Source: Verrucomicrobiota bacterium
Lineage (GTDB): Bacteria > Verrucomicrobiota > Verrucomicrobiia > Chthoniobacterales > SZAS-18
NCBI GenBank assembly: GCA_018240025.1
Contig: JAFEGM010000059.1
Location: 34,744-93,813 of the forward strand
DNA length: 59,070 nt
Reading direction: 5' to 3'
Shown here: positions 28,141 to 36,858 of the stretch, one piece after another
How positions within the stretch are numbered: position 1 is the stretch's first letter
How the letters are laid out: every line of letters begins with the position of its first letter
Position numbers and translations under genes: made by a program
Notes under the pieces: model-generated
Database searches by the model: none
What the model was told of the DNA's origin: nothing
What the model saw: only the letters and a program-made list of their open reading frames with translations

Positions 28141-29139
28141 TTACGGCTCCGAACTCGTGTAGCTGGCAATCATCTTGCGGAGGCCCTCGACCGTCAGCCA
28201 CTGGTCGTTCGAGTCACTTCGGTACTCGAATCCTTCGGGCACTCGCACTCCGCTTTCCGACTTCCCGCCCTTCCTCTGAAATCCGAACTGCGGGTAGACC
28301 ACGTAGTGGGTTCCAAGATCGAAGGTGCTGCGGGCCTCATCCTCACCGATCAGGCTTTCATGCAGCTTTTCGCCAGGGCGGATACCCACCACCTTCGTGG
28401 TGCATTCGTGGGGTAGCGCTTCCACCAAATCCACCACCTTCATGCTGGGGATCTTCGGGATGAAAACCTCGCCGCCACTCCCCTCCGCGATGGCTCGCAG
28501 CACGAGGGCGACACCCTCCTCCAACGTAATCCAAAAGCGGGTCATACGGGGGTCCGTCACCGGAAGTTCCCGGACGCCGCGACGGATGAGTTCGAGGAAG
28601 AAGGGGATCACGCTCCCCCGGCTTCCCACCACATTTCCGTATCGCACACCCAGGAACGAAATGTCCCGATGCCGCACGTAGGCGTTGGCTGCGACGATGA
28701 TCTTCTCCATCGCGAGCTTGGTGGCCCCATAGAGGTTGATCGGGTTGACCGCCTTGTCGGTGGAAAGCGCAACGACCTGACGAACGTTTCGGTCCAGAGC
28801 CGCCTCCACGATGTTCTGGGCCCCGAGAATGTTGGTTTTGACCGCTTCGAACGGATTCGCCTCCAGAGCAGGCACCTGTTTCAGCGCCGCCGCGTGCACG
28901 ACGATGTCGATGTTCGTGAAAGCTCGCTGCAACCGCTCCTTGTCACGAATGTCACCCAGAAAATAGCGTACCGGGAGGTCATCGGGCCGAAACCTCTTGG
29001 CCATCTCGGACTGCTTGAACTCGTCTCGGCTGAAGATGACGACCTCTCGGGGTCGGTAGTCGCGAAAAATGGTTTCGGTGAGCTTTTGACCGAAGGAGCC
29101 GGTTCCGCCCGTGATGAGAATGCCTTTGCCGTCGAGCAT
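28141..29139 (-). CDS. pseB: UDP-N-acetylglucosamine 4,6-dehydratase (inverting), PseB family
   Basis: A 332-residue SDR enzyme of the FlaA1/PseB type, the first step from UDP-GlcNAc to pseudaminic acid and related sugars. NAD(P) is bound by GGTGSFGQKL (11-20). The PseB-specific catalytic stretch STDKAVNPINLYGATK, with Asp/Lys and Tyr, is intact, and VRYGNVVGSRGSVIPFF and RMTRFWITLEEGV follow. The ATG at 29139 fits the family start. pseC, pseH, pseG and pseF are not in the window, so the product either feeds another pathway or those genes are elsewhere. Confidence 0.88.
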   Translation of the reverse strand: MLDGKGILITGGTGSFGQKLTETIFRDYRPREVVIFSRDEFKQSEMAKRFRPDDLPVRYFLGDIRDKERLQRAFTNIDIVVHAAALKQVPALEANPFEAVKTNILGAQNIVEAALDRNVRQVVALSTDKAVNPINLYGATKLAMEKIIVAANAYVRHRDISFLGVRYGNVVGSRGSVIPFFLELIRRGVRELPVTDPRMTRFWITLEEGVALVLRAIAEGSGGEVFIPKIPSMKVVDLVEALPHECTTKVVGIRPGEKLHESLIGEDEARSTFDLGTHYVVYPQFGFQRKGGKSESGVRVPEGFEYRSDSNDQWLTVEGLRKMIASYTSSEP

Positions 29140-29230
29140 GATGGAATGGGGATGCGATAGGATGCTGAATCCCCATCCGAATGCCACCATTCATTCGCCG
29201 AGTGCGAAGCTTGGCGTCCTCGCCCTCGGA

Positions 29231-30259
29231 TCAGTCGGTGCCCGGCGCCCGCAAGTGCCACCGGATGGTCCGCTGGACGGCGTCGTCGAGTTCGACCCAC
29301 GCCTCCAGTCCGAGTTCCGCCCGCGCGAGAGACACATCGGGAACATACCGAGCCGGCAGCCCGGGCCGAGGTTGCTTCTGGGCGATCTCGACCGGCAGCC
29401 CCGGCCGCACGGCCTGCGCGACGCATTCCGCCAACTCTCGAATCGACACCGGAGTTGCTCCCCCGACGTTGTATAGAGCCCCCGACCTTCCTTCCAACAG
29501 CATCCGCCAGAGCCAAATGGTCAGGTCGGCCGCGTAGAGGTAGGTCCGCAGGGGAGTGCCATCTCCTGCGATGCGGATCGGTCGGTGGGCCAGCGCGTCG
29601 CTTATAAAACTGGTGATCGCCGCGGGCACGTCGAGGCGTTGAAACGGTCCCAGAAAGGCGAAGCACCGAGCGATCGTGTAGTCCGGCCCCCCCTCAGCGC
29701 GCACCGCGGCACACATGAGTTCCCCCGCCCGCTTCGCCTCGCCGTACGCCGACTCTGCCAAGACCGTGGAGGGCGCGCCGGACCAGGTTTCCGCCATCGC
29801 GCTCAACTCCGGCGGCTGCGGACCATAGGCGGCGCCGGAACTCAGATACAAAAGCCGCTCGCAGCGGCTCTGGCGCGCATACTCCAGGATTCTGCGGGTG
29901 CCCAGGAACGCTTCTTCAAACAGCCGCCACGGAGGGGCGTACTCGATGGCCGCGTGGATCAGCAAGTCGGCCGACTGTTCGGGGAAGGCAAAGTCGCTGC
30001 AGCGTCCTTCCACGACCCGCAGGTCGCGCCGGTTGGACAATGCTCCCAGGCGTTTGCGAAACGCCGCCGCCTCACGCGTCAAAGCGATCAACTTTCCCTG
30101 GAGCCCCAGCTCGTCGGAAATCGCGAAATACGAATGGAGGAGCCATTGCCCGAAGAATCCCGACGCGCCGGTCACGAAGACGGTCTTGCCACGAAGCGAC
30201 TCCCATTGCCGCCCACCTCGAGACAAAACATGCTCCAGATCGGCCGAGAGCGATTTCAT
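29231..30259 (-). CDS. NAD-dependent sugar-nucleotide epimerase/reductase (abequose/paratose-synthase-like)
   Basis: A 342-residue extended SDR with VFVTGASGFFGQWLL and the active-site pair in SAYGEAKRAGE; LYLSSGAAYG and DGTPLRTYLYAADL are usual family motifs. It starts within the rfbH stop codon (ATGA) and so belongs to the CDP-sugar group. By position it should reduce the CDP-3,6-dideoxy-4-keto sugar, as RfbJ, RfbS or YerF do; sequence alone does not separate these. Its N-terminus is about 25 residues longer than the minimal fold. A 91-base gap separates it from pseB. Confidence 0.8.
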   Translation of the reverse strand: MKSLSADLEHVLSRGGRQWESLRGKTVFVTGASGFFGQWLLHSYFAISDELGLQGKLIALTREAAAFRKRLGALSNRRDLRVVEGRCSDFAFPEQSADLLIHAAIEYAPPWRLFEEAFLGTRRILEYARQSRCERLLYLSSGAAYGPQPPELSAMAETWSGAPSTVLAESAYGEAKRAGELMCAAVRAEGGPDYTIARCFAFLGPFQRLDVPAAITSFISDALAHRPIRIAGDGTPLRTYLYAADLTIWLWRMLLEGRSGALYNVGGATPVSIRELAECVAQAVRPGLPVEIAQKQPRPGLPARYVPDVSLARAELGLEAWVELDDAVQRTIRWHLRAPGTD

Positions 30260-31707
30260 ACCCGCGAGCGGCAGAAGTCCGTCACGCTTTCGACCATGTA
30301 GTCCAGCATGGCCGGACTCAGGCCGGGATAGACGCCAAGGAAGAGGGCATCATTCATGATCCGGTCGGCGCCTGGCAGTTTTCCGTCCGACGAGACGATC
30401 CGGTACGCCGAGTCACCACGGTCGTTACGTAGCTGCAGGAACAGCGGTTGACGCACCAGATTGCCTCCGAAGAAGTTGCGATTGCCAATCTTCCTGGCCT
30501 CCAAAGCCCGGGCGAGTTCGGTCCGGCGGAAAGGGGCTCCCGGACGGACCAACAAGAGGAACCCGAACCAGCTGCAATCCGCCCGCGCTCCGGTGGTATC
30601 CCAGTCAAAGCCCTGGCCTGCCGTCCACCCCGTCGCGTGGGTGGGCAGCGAGAACTCGAAAAACTCTTCGAGCGGAGCGAGCCCGCGTCTTAACGACTCC
30701 CAGTTCCGCTGCCGGGAGGCGGTGAAGGCATCCAACTTCGCCAACTGCTGACGGCCGATGGCTGCCTGCACGTCGAGCGGCTTCAGGTTATAGCCGAAGT
30801 GCGAGTAGATATACTTGTGATCGTAGCCCGCCGGCAGATCACCGAGCTGCCACCCAAAGCGCTTGTTGCAGGTGTTGTCGCGGCCGGAGGGGCACCAGCA
30901 ATCGCGCCCCCAGTCGCGCAGGCTTTCGACGATACTGGCCAGCATCAGGTGACCATTGATGCTGACGGCGCCACCCTCACCCAGCGTGAGATGGTGCGGC
31001 GGATAGAACGATTGCGTCGAGAGTTCGCCGAACGTCCCGGTCGCCCGCGGCGTGCCTCCGGGGAGCGTGTAGGTCGAACCCAGCGCGTCGCAATTGTCCT
31101 CAATCAGCCAGAGCCCGTGCCGCCGACAGAATTCCGTCACGCGGGTCAGGTCGAAAGGATTCCCCAGCGCGTGGGCAGCCATGAAGGCCTTGGTGCGGCC
31201 CGGTCGCAGCGCGGCCTCGAGCAGGGTGAGATCGGCATTGCCCGTCAGCGGATGATTATCGAGAAAGACCGGCACGGCCCCGCATTGTACGATCGGCGCC
31301 ACGGTCGTCGGGAAGCCGGCCGCACAGGTGATGACTTCGTCGCCGGGGCGCAGGCGTCGCTCCTCCGGCAGCCGATGACTCGTCAGGGCACTCAGGGCGA
31401 GGAGGTTGGCGCTCGAACCAGAATTGACGAGTAGCGTCCGCCGGACGCCCACGCGCTGAGCGAAGGACTTCTCGAACGCCTCGCCCTCCGGCCCGAGAGT
31501 CAGCCAGAAGTCGAGGACCGACCCGACGGCGGCCTCGACTTCGTCTTCGTCGAAGACCCGACCGGCGTACGGCACCGTCGACACGCCCGGCTCGAAAGCG
31601 GCCCGCTCCGCGTCCCGCCCCGGCCGATGGGCACGGTGCACGGCGGCGGAGTATTCGCGGGTCAAGGCCAGGATCTGTGCGCGAAGTTCGGCGGGGGTGC
31701 GTGTCAT
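30256..31707 (-). CDS. rfbH: CDP-4-keto-6-deoxyglucose-3-dehydrase (RfbH / E1)
   Basis: A 483-residue iron-sulfur, pyridoxamine-phosphate enzyme of the DegT/DnrJ fold that removes the C3 hydroxyl of CDP-4-keto-6-deoxyglucose. The Schiff-base lysine is replaced by the His-His of SFYPPHHLTLGEGG (238-239), as in E1. The [2Fe-2S] ligands are visible as Cys270-x-Cys272-x7-Cys280 (CWCPSGRDNTC), with Cys206 (EDNCDALG) as the likely fourth; the gap between 206 and 270 is slightly longer than the 57 residues I recall for the Yersinia enzyme. The partner reductase E3 is not in the window. It follows rfbG by four bases. Confidence 0.93.
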   Translation of the reverse strand: MTRTPAELRAQILALTREYSAAVHRAHRPGRDAERAAFEPGVSTVPYAGRVFDEDEVEAAVGSVLDFWLTLGPEGEAFEKSFAQRVGVRRTLLVNSGSSANLLALSALTSHRLPEERRLRPGDEVITCAAGFPTTVAPIVQCGAVPVFLDNHPLTGNADLTLLEAALRPGRTKAFMAAHALGNPFDLTRVTEFCRRHGLWLIEDNCDALGSTYTLPGGTPRATGTFGELSTQSFYPPHHLTLGEGGAVSINGHLMLASIVESLRDWGRDCWCPSGRDNTCNKRFGWQLGDLPAGYDHKYIYSHFGYNLKPLDVQAAIGRQQLAKLDAFTASRQRNWESLRRGLAPLEEFFEFSLPTHATGWTAGQGFDWDTTGARADCSWFGFLLLVRPGAPFRRTELARALEARKIGNRNFFGGNLVRQPLFLQLRNDRGDSAYRIVSSDGKLPGADRIMNDALFLGVYPGLSPAMLDYMVESVTDFCRSRV

Positions 31708-31711
31708 CGGG

Positions 31712-32797
31712 TCAGGGCTGCGCCCACGAGAGCTGTTGGCGTGCCGCCTCCGCGACGTACGCCGAGATTTGACGAACGGTCCGCTGGACGGAGTCGCCGG
31801 GCGCCTCCCAACCCACCGTTTCCGCCACCGCGCGCTCGAAGCTCCAGATCGGTCGCCAGCCGAGTCGCTGGCGCGCCTGATCGATGCTGAGGTGGAGCAG
31901 ACCGGCCTCGTGCGGCTGCTGCGGGTCGGGTTGCTCTTCGACCGTGCCCGGCCGGTGCTTGAGCAACTCGCGCACGAGTGCCCGCACAGGCTGGTTGGAC
32001 GAACTCTCCGGGCCGAAGTTCCAGGCCGTGGCGTGAGCGGGCTCGCGCCGGAGCGAGGCGGCCAGGTGCAGGTAGCCCGAGAGCGGTTCCAGCACGTGCT
32101 GCCAGGGCCGGGTCGCCCGCGGATTGCGCACTTTCAACGGCTGGCCCGCGGAGAGCGCCCGCAGGAAGTCAGGCACAATCCGGTCTTCCGCCCGGTCGCC
32201 GCCGCCGATCACGTTGCCCGCGCGGGCGGTCGCGACGCGAATCGTGGCGTCCGCACCGCCGAGCAGCGAGGCGCGCCAGCTGGACACCACCAACTCGGCC
32301 GCCGCCTTGCTGGAGCTGTAAGGATCATGGCCCCCGAGCCGATCCGTCTCCCGGTAGCCATGTACCCACTCCCGGTTCTCGTAGCATTTGTCGGAAGTCA
32401 CGCAGACCACGGTGCAGGGGCGCTGACGGGCCCGCAGGAGTTCGAGCAACCGGGCGGTGCCGAGCACATTGACGTCCCAGGTGGCGAGCGGCTCCGCGTA
32501 GCTACGCCGCACCAGCGCCTGCGCGGCGAGGTGGAAAACGAAGTCCGGTTGGGCAGTCCGTACGGCCGCTTCGAATGTCGCCGGATCCCGCACGTCACCG
32601 AGCAGCGAGGTCATTCGCCCGGCCAGACCCAGCTGCTCGTAGAGGGCATCGGGGGTCTCCGGCGCGAGTCCGAATCCGGTGACTTCGGCCCCGAGCTCGA
32701 GGAGCCATTGGGCGAGCCAGGCTCCCTTGAAGCCGGTGTGCCCGGTGACCAGGACGCGCGCCTGCCGATAGATTCCGCCGAACCCTGCCATGCTCAT
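31712..32797 (-). CDS. rfbG: CDP-glucose 4,6-dehydratase
   Basis: A 361-residue SDR enzyme converting CDP-glucose to CDP-4-keto-6-deoxyglucose. The family-specific nucleotide motif GHTGFKGAWL (with Lys instead of a second small residue), TSDKCYENREW and DPYSSSKAAAE (Tyr and Lys of the active site) are all present, as is ARAGNVIGGGD. The ATG at 32797 overlaps the rfbF stop codon (ATGA), which decides this start against two other in-frame ATGs. Confidence 0.93.
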   Translation of the reverse strand: MSMAGFGGIYRQARVLVTGHTGFKGAWLAQWLLELGAEVTGFGLAPETPDALYEQLGLAGRMTSLLGDVRDPATFEAAVRTAQPDFVFHLAAQALVRRSYAEPLATWDVNVLGTARLLELLRARQRPCTVVCVTSDKCYENREWVHGYRETDRLGGHDPYSSSKAAAELVVSSWRASLLGGADATIRVATARAGNVIGGGDRAEDRIVPDFLRALSAGQPLKVRNPRATRPWQHVLEPLSGYLHLAASLRREPAHATAWNFGPESSSNQPVRALVRELLKHRPGTVEEQPDPQQPHEAGLLHLSIDQARQRLGWRPIWSFERAVAETVGWEAPGDSVQRTVRQISAYVAEAARQQLSWAQP

Positions 32798-33585
32798 GAC
32801 CAGATCTTCCAGGGTGCATTCCCTTCGGCCCACAGCCGGTTCAGGAGCTGAAACTCCTGGTAGGTGTCCATCGGCTGCCAGAACCCCGCGTGCTGGAAGG
32901 CGCGCAGTTCGCCGTCGCGGGAAAGCGAGCGCAGCGGCTCGTGCTCGAACATCGTCTCGTCGGCGGCGGCACCCAGCCTGGCGAAGACTCGCCGCGAGAG
33001 GACAAAAAAGCCGCCGTTGATCCAGCCGCCTTCCGTCTGTGGCTTCTCGTTGAACTGCGCGACGCGATCGTCGCCGCCCAGCACGAGTTCGCCAAAGCGG
33101 CCGGGCGGATGCACCGCGGTCAGGGTGGCCGCCGCGCCGTGGCTGCGGTGGAAGGCCAGGGCGCGGGTGATGTCCATCGCCCCGACACCGTCGCCGTACG
33201 TCAGGAAGAACTCCTCGTCATCGTCGAGATAGCGCTCGATGCGGGCGATACGGCCCGCGGTCAGCGTTTCCTGCCCCGTATCCACCAGCGTGATTCTCCA
33301 ATCCTCTTCGTCGTGACGGCTGTGGAAGCGCACCGAGGGATGTCGGCCCAGATTCAGGGTGACATCGCTCATCTGCCAGAGATAATTCCGGAAAAAATCT
33401 TTAATGATGTCTCCCTTGTAGCCGAGGCAGAGCACGAAATGCCGCACGCCATGCGCGGCGTAGATTTTCATGATGTGCCAGAGAATCGGCCGACCGCCGA
33501 TCGGCAGCATCGGCTTGGGGCGAAACTCGGTCTCCTCCCGGAGACGGGTGCCTTTGCCTCCGCAAAGGATGACGGCTTTGGGCAT
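32794..33585 (-). CDS. rfbF: Glucose-1-phosphate cytidylyltransferase
   Basis: A 263-residue nucleotidyltransferase forming CDP-glucose from CTP and glucose 1-phosphate, the entry step to CDP-dideoxyhexoses. ILCGGKGTRLREET and FRPKPMLPIGGRPILWHIMK are the signature motifs; TYGDGVGAMDI holds the metal aspartate. Length and start (ATG at 33585) match the family. It begins the rfbF-rfbG-rfbH-reductase series, coupled to rfbG by overlapping stop and start codons, and follows a membrane protein gene by 14 bases. Confidence 0.94.
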   Translation of the reverse strand: MPKAVILCGGKGTRLREETEFRPKPMLPIGGRPILWHIMKIYAAHGVRHFVLCLGYKGDIIKDFFRNYLWQMSDVTLNLGRHPSVRFHSRHDEEDWRITLVDTGQETLTAGRIARIERYLDDDEEFFLTYGDGVGAMDITRALAFHRSHGAAATLTAVHPPGRFGELVLGGDDRVAQFNEKPQTEGGWINGGFFVLSRRVFARLGAAADETMFEHEPLRSLSRDGELRAFQHAGFWQPMDTYQEFQLLNRLWAEGNAPWKIWS

Positions 33586-33599
33586 GACGGCCGGAGTTT

Positions 33600-35312
33600 T
33601 CACGGTCGGGAAGCAAAAGTCGGATCTTCCTTCACGGTGCCGGTCGCGGGATCGAACAGGAAGCCAAATCGCTCGCTGCCTCGGCTCAGCGACCAACGCG
33701 CCGGCCGGAGTCCGTGCAATTCGATCACCCAAGCGGCGGGATTCAATTCTGCCATCCGCTTGGCGTCGGGCGGGAAATAGCAGCCCGAGAAGAAGTAAGG
33801 CCGGGGACCGGCTTCTTCCGCCCGCAAGCCGGAGGTGAAAGTGTAGCCGCTGACGGAGACGAAGCCGTAGAGCGAGCCAAACGTATAGCCGCCCAGCAGG
33901 CTGAAGGGGATCTCCGGCCGCGCGAGCAGGAGAAAGCGCGGATCGAGGCTCGAGACCACCTGTGGCTTCGGCCCCAGCCGCGCGCGCACCGTGCTCCAGT
34001 AGCGCTCGGCTTCGCCGCTGAAGACCAGCGACCGATCAAGCGTGAACGGATACAGCGCCGGCGGCTCGTTCAGGGGCACCAACGCCAGTCCGAGGGCCGA
34101 GATGCTCCCGGCCATGATCGCGGGCGCCCGGTGCAGGTGCTGCCAATGCAGCAGCAGCAGGAAGTGACTGATGAACAACAGGAGCCAGATCTCACGGAAG
34201 GGCCATTGCAGCGACCGCAACACCGGCAGGTGCGAGATGAGGCCGGCGAGCCACGACGGACGCACGATGAGGAGCGCGGCGAGCAGAAAGCAAACCAGCA
34301 GCGGCAGAGTGAGAGGATGGCTGTTTCCCGGGCGGAGGCCCGACGCCGTCGCCGCAATGGCCAGAAGGCCAACGCCCGAGAACGCGATACCCAGATTGAA
34401 GACCGGATCCGCTCCGTGCAGTCCGATCCCGCCGAGCCAGCCGGCCGCCAAAGGGCCGAAGAGGTAACTGGAAGCGAGAGGCCAAAGCGCAAGTGTCCCC
34501 CGGGCCGCCAGCTCGGACGGCAGCCCCGCACCCCGCGGGGAAGCCTGGAACTGGGCCAGTGTCGGCCAAAGCAGCGGGAGAATACAGAGTGCAGCCAACC
34601 CGCCGGCCGCCAGCAGCCGTACGAGCGGCCGCATCGAGCGCAGTCGCCACGCTACCAGCAGACCGAGCAGACCGCTGAACACACTGGCGATGACGAACGT
34701 GTGCGCATGGCCGCCGAAGAGCGCGTACAACAAGGCTCCGGCCATCAGCAGAATCGCGCGCCGGTTCGAATCGCTGAAGAGTCCGACGATCACCAGCGGC
34801 AAGGTCGCCTGGCCGTTGAGGAACCCGATCCAGGAACTGCCGATGAGCAGGTTATAGGGCGTGAAGGCATAGCTCAGGCTGAGCGCGACGATCAGCCAAT
34901 CGGGAGCCCGGTGATGCCCGCGTTGGCGCAGCCAGAGTGCCGCCCAGGCGAACGAAAGCGCAATGGCCCAGGAATTGCAGAGGCTCATCACATCGGTGAG
35001 CCACAGGCTGGCCGGCGTCAGCGCCAGAAGCGATACGAGCGGTAGCCAGGGGCTGAGCGCACCGAAGACCGACGGATCGGCCAGCATGTTGTACCGGCCC
35101 CCGAAGATGTGCTCATTGAGAAACGGATTTTGCCCACTCCACAAGCGCCGGGAGAATTCGTGCATCCCCGGCATGTAACTGGTGAAGTTATCGTCTTCGA
35201 GGTAGAACCAAGGTCGCCAGATCTCGAGCAGCAGCGTCACCGCCAGCACGAGAAACCCGACGCGGAACAGGAGCTTTCGCGTCGCGCCGGGCGGGGCGGG
35301 ATTCGGCTCCAT
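33600..35312 (-). CDS. Polytopic membrane protein, YfhO/GT-C-like
   Basis: A 570-residue protein with about 11-12 membrane segments and a hydrophilic C-terminal domain of about 150 residues that should be periplasmic. The acidic first loop FYLEDDNFTSYMPG resembles the catalytic loop region of GT-C enzymes and YfhO-type proteins. It starts two bases after the stop of the flavoprotein gene. A likely role is transfer of a lipid-linked sugar outside the cytoplasm, but no residue proves activity. Wzx or Wzy functions are possible alternatives. Confidence 0.7.
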   Translation of the reverse strand: MEPNPAPPGATRKLLFRVGFLVLAVTLLLEIWRPWFYLEDDNFTSYMPGMHEFSRRLWSGQNPFLNEHIFGGRYNMLADPSVFGALSPWLPLVSLLALTPASLWLTDVMSLCNSWAIALSFAWAALWLRQRGHHRAPDWLIVALSLSYAFTPYNLLIGSSWIGFLNGQATLPLVIVGLFSDSNRRAILLMAGALLYALFGGHAHTFVIASVFSGLLGLLVAWRLRSMRPLVRLLAAGGLAALCILPLLWPTLAQFQASPRGAGLPSELAARGTLALWPLASSYLFGPLAAGWLGGIGLHGADPVFNLGIAFSGVGLLAIAATASGLRPGNSHPLTLPLLVCFLLAALLIVRPSWLAGLISHLPVLRSLQWPFREIWLLLFISHFLLLLHWQHLHRAPAIMAGSISALGLALVPLNEPPALYPFTLDRSLVFSGEAERYWSTVRARLGPKPQVVSSLDPRFLLLARPEIPFSLLGGYTFGSLYGFVSVSGYTFTSGLRAEEAGPRPYFFSGCYFPPDAKRMAELNPAAWVIELHGLRPARWSLSRGSERFGFLFDPATGTVKEDPTFASRP

Positions 35313-35314
35313 GG

Positions 35315-36811
35315 TCAATTCAGGCGCTGTGGCTGCAGGCGACCCTTCTCCTGGCCAGACTCGCCGGCTTCGTGGTACTCGGCGTCGGTGTTCACCTTCC
35401 AAACGTCCCATTTCTCGCCGGCGAGATTCCGGGCGGCCAGCAAAGCCGTCATCATGGAGTGATCCTGGTTGTTGTATTTGTGCAGACCATTCCGGCCCGC
35501 CACCTGCAGGTTCTCGATCTGCGAGAGAGCGCCTCGGATCGTCTCCACATCGTCGGCATAGCCAGGATAGTAGACGGGGTAGGCCTTTTCCATGCGCACC
35601 ACCGAGCCGTCGAACACATCCTTGGCCGAGACGAGCCCCAGTTGCTCGAGTTCGCGCTTGCCCAGTTCGATCAGGTCCGGGTCGGTCATGTTCCAAAGTC
35701 CGTCCCCCTCGAAGCAGAAATACTCGAGGCCCAGGCAGGTGGTCCCCTCCTCCGGCACCATGAACTTGCTCCAATTGTTGAAGTTCTGGATGCGACCCAG
35801 CTTCACCGCCGGGTCATGAATGTAGATCCAGTTGTCGGGGAACAGGTCGCTGCCCCGCACCATCAGTGCGACGGTCAGAAAGTCCCGATACTGCAGGCGC
35901 TCCGCCGCCGCCACCACCTCGGGGGCCAGGGGCGGGTCGTAGGCCAGCACATGCTCTCGCAAAGGCATCGAAACGACCACCTGGTCCACCGGTCGCACGG
36001 TCAATTCCCCGGCCTGATTGACCGAATGAACCTCGCGCACGCGCAAACCCTCCCGCTTCAGCTTGACGGCCCCTTCTCCCATCCGAACTCGCCCGCCCCG
36101 AGTTTCCAGGTCGGCGGCGACCTTCTCCCACATCATCCCGGGCCCGTACTTAGGATATTCGAATTCGTCGATCAGCGTCTTTACCAGCGCTGCACCCGCG
36201 TCCTTCTTCTGCGGGATAAGGGCGTTTTTGATGGCCGTGAGCAATGAGAGCCCCTTGATCCGCTGCGCGGCCCAGTCGGCGCTGAGCTCCGTGCACGGCA
36301 TGCCCCAGACCTTTTCAGTGTAGGTTTTGAAGAAAATATTGAACAACCGGTCTCCGAACCGGTTCGACACCCAGTCTGCAAACGAGCGCTCAGGTTGAAT
36401 GGGGAAGAGCTTCCGCCAGAAGTAACTGCAGACGCAGACGATGCTGGTGAAGATGCCCAGATTGAGCAAGGCATTCATCGCCTTCAACGGATAGTCGAAG
36501 TACTTGCCCCGGTAAAAGATCCGGGAAAGGCGGGGCACCTGGATGAAATCCCCCGGTGGCAGATGATCGCGCCACCACTGAGTGATCTCGTTGCTCTTGG
36601 AGAAGAAACGGTGACCCCCAATATCAAACCGGTATTGCTTGTAACGGACGGTCCGCGCGATGCCGCCCACATACTCTGGGTCCTTTTCCAGCACTTCCAC
36701 CTGCTGACCGAGTCGCTGCAGTTCTGCGGCAGCCGTCAATCCGGCCGGGCCTCCCCCGATGACCAGTACTGGAACAGAGCTCGACGGGGCTGGGGATGAA
36801 AGTTCAGACAT
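35315..36811 (-). CDS. FAD-dependent oxidoreductase, UDP-galactopyranose-mutase / protoporphyrinogen-oxidase-like
   Basis: A 498-residue flavoprotein with the dinucleotide motif VIGGGPAGLTAAAEL at about residues 16-30 and EVLEKDPEYVGG (second FAD strand). FDIGGHRFFSKSNEI and the C-terminal LHKYNNQDHSMMTALLA are features of the large UGM-like group found in polysaccharide clusters. True UGM arginines cannot be confirmed by eye, so isomerisation of a sugar nucleotide is a suggestion only. It sits in the minus-strand polysaccharide operon, two bases before the next gene. Confidence 0.8.
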   Translation of the reverse strand: MSELSSPAPSSSVPVLVIGGGPAGLTAAAELQRLGQQVEVLEKDPEYVGGIARTVRYKQYRFDIGGHRFFSKSNEITQWWRDHLPPGDFIQVPRLSRIFYRGKYFDYPLKAMNALLNLGIFTSIVCVCSYFWRKLFPIQPERSFADWVSNRFGDRLFNIFFKTYTEKVWGMPCTELSADWAAQRIKGLSLLTAIKNALIPQKKDAGAALVKTLIDEFEYPKYGPGMMWEKVAADLETRGGRVRMGEGAVKLKREGLRVREVHSVNQAGELTVRPVDQVVVSMPLREHVLAYDPPLAPEVVAAAERLQYRDFLTVALMVRGSDLFPDNWIYIHDPAVKLGRIQNFNNWSKFMVPEEGTTCLGLEYFCFEGDGLWNMTDPDLIELGKRELEQLGLVSAKDVFDGSVVRMEKAYPVYYPGYADDVETIRGALSQIENLQVAGRNGLHKYNNQDHSMMTALLAARNLAGEKWDVWKVNTDAEYHEAGESGQEKGRLQPQRLN

Positions 36812-36858
36812 GACGACGCGATCCGCCGACTACGCTCGAAACCTCCGGAACGCAAACC

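Noticed and set aside
33714..35045. 443-codon plus-strand frame opposite the YfhO-like gene
   Set aside because: Composition is Arg/Gln/Glu-rich without any motif; the minus-strand gene has a clear membrane topology and fits the operon with a two-base gap.
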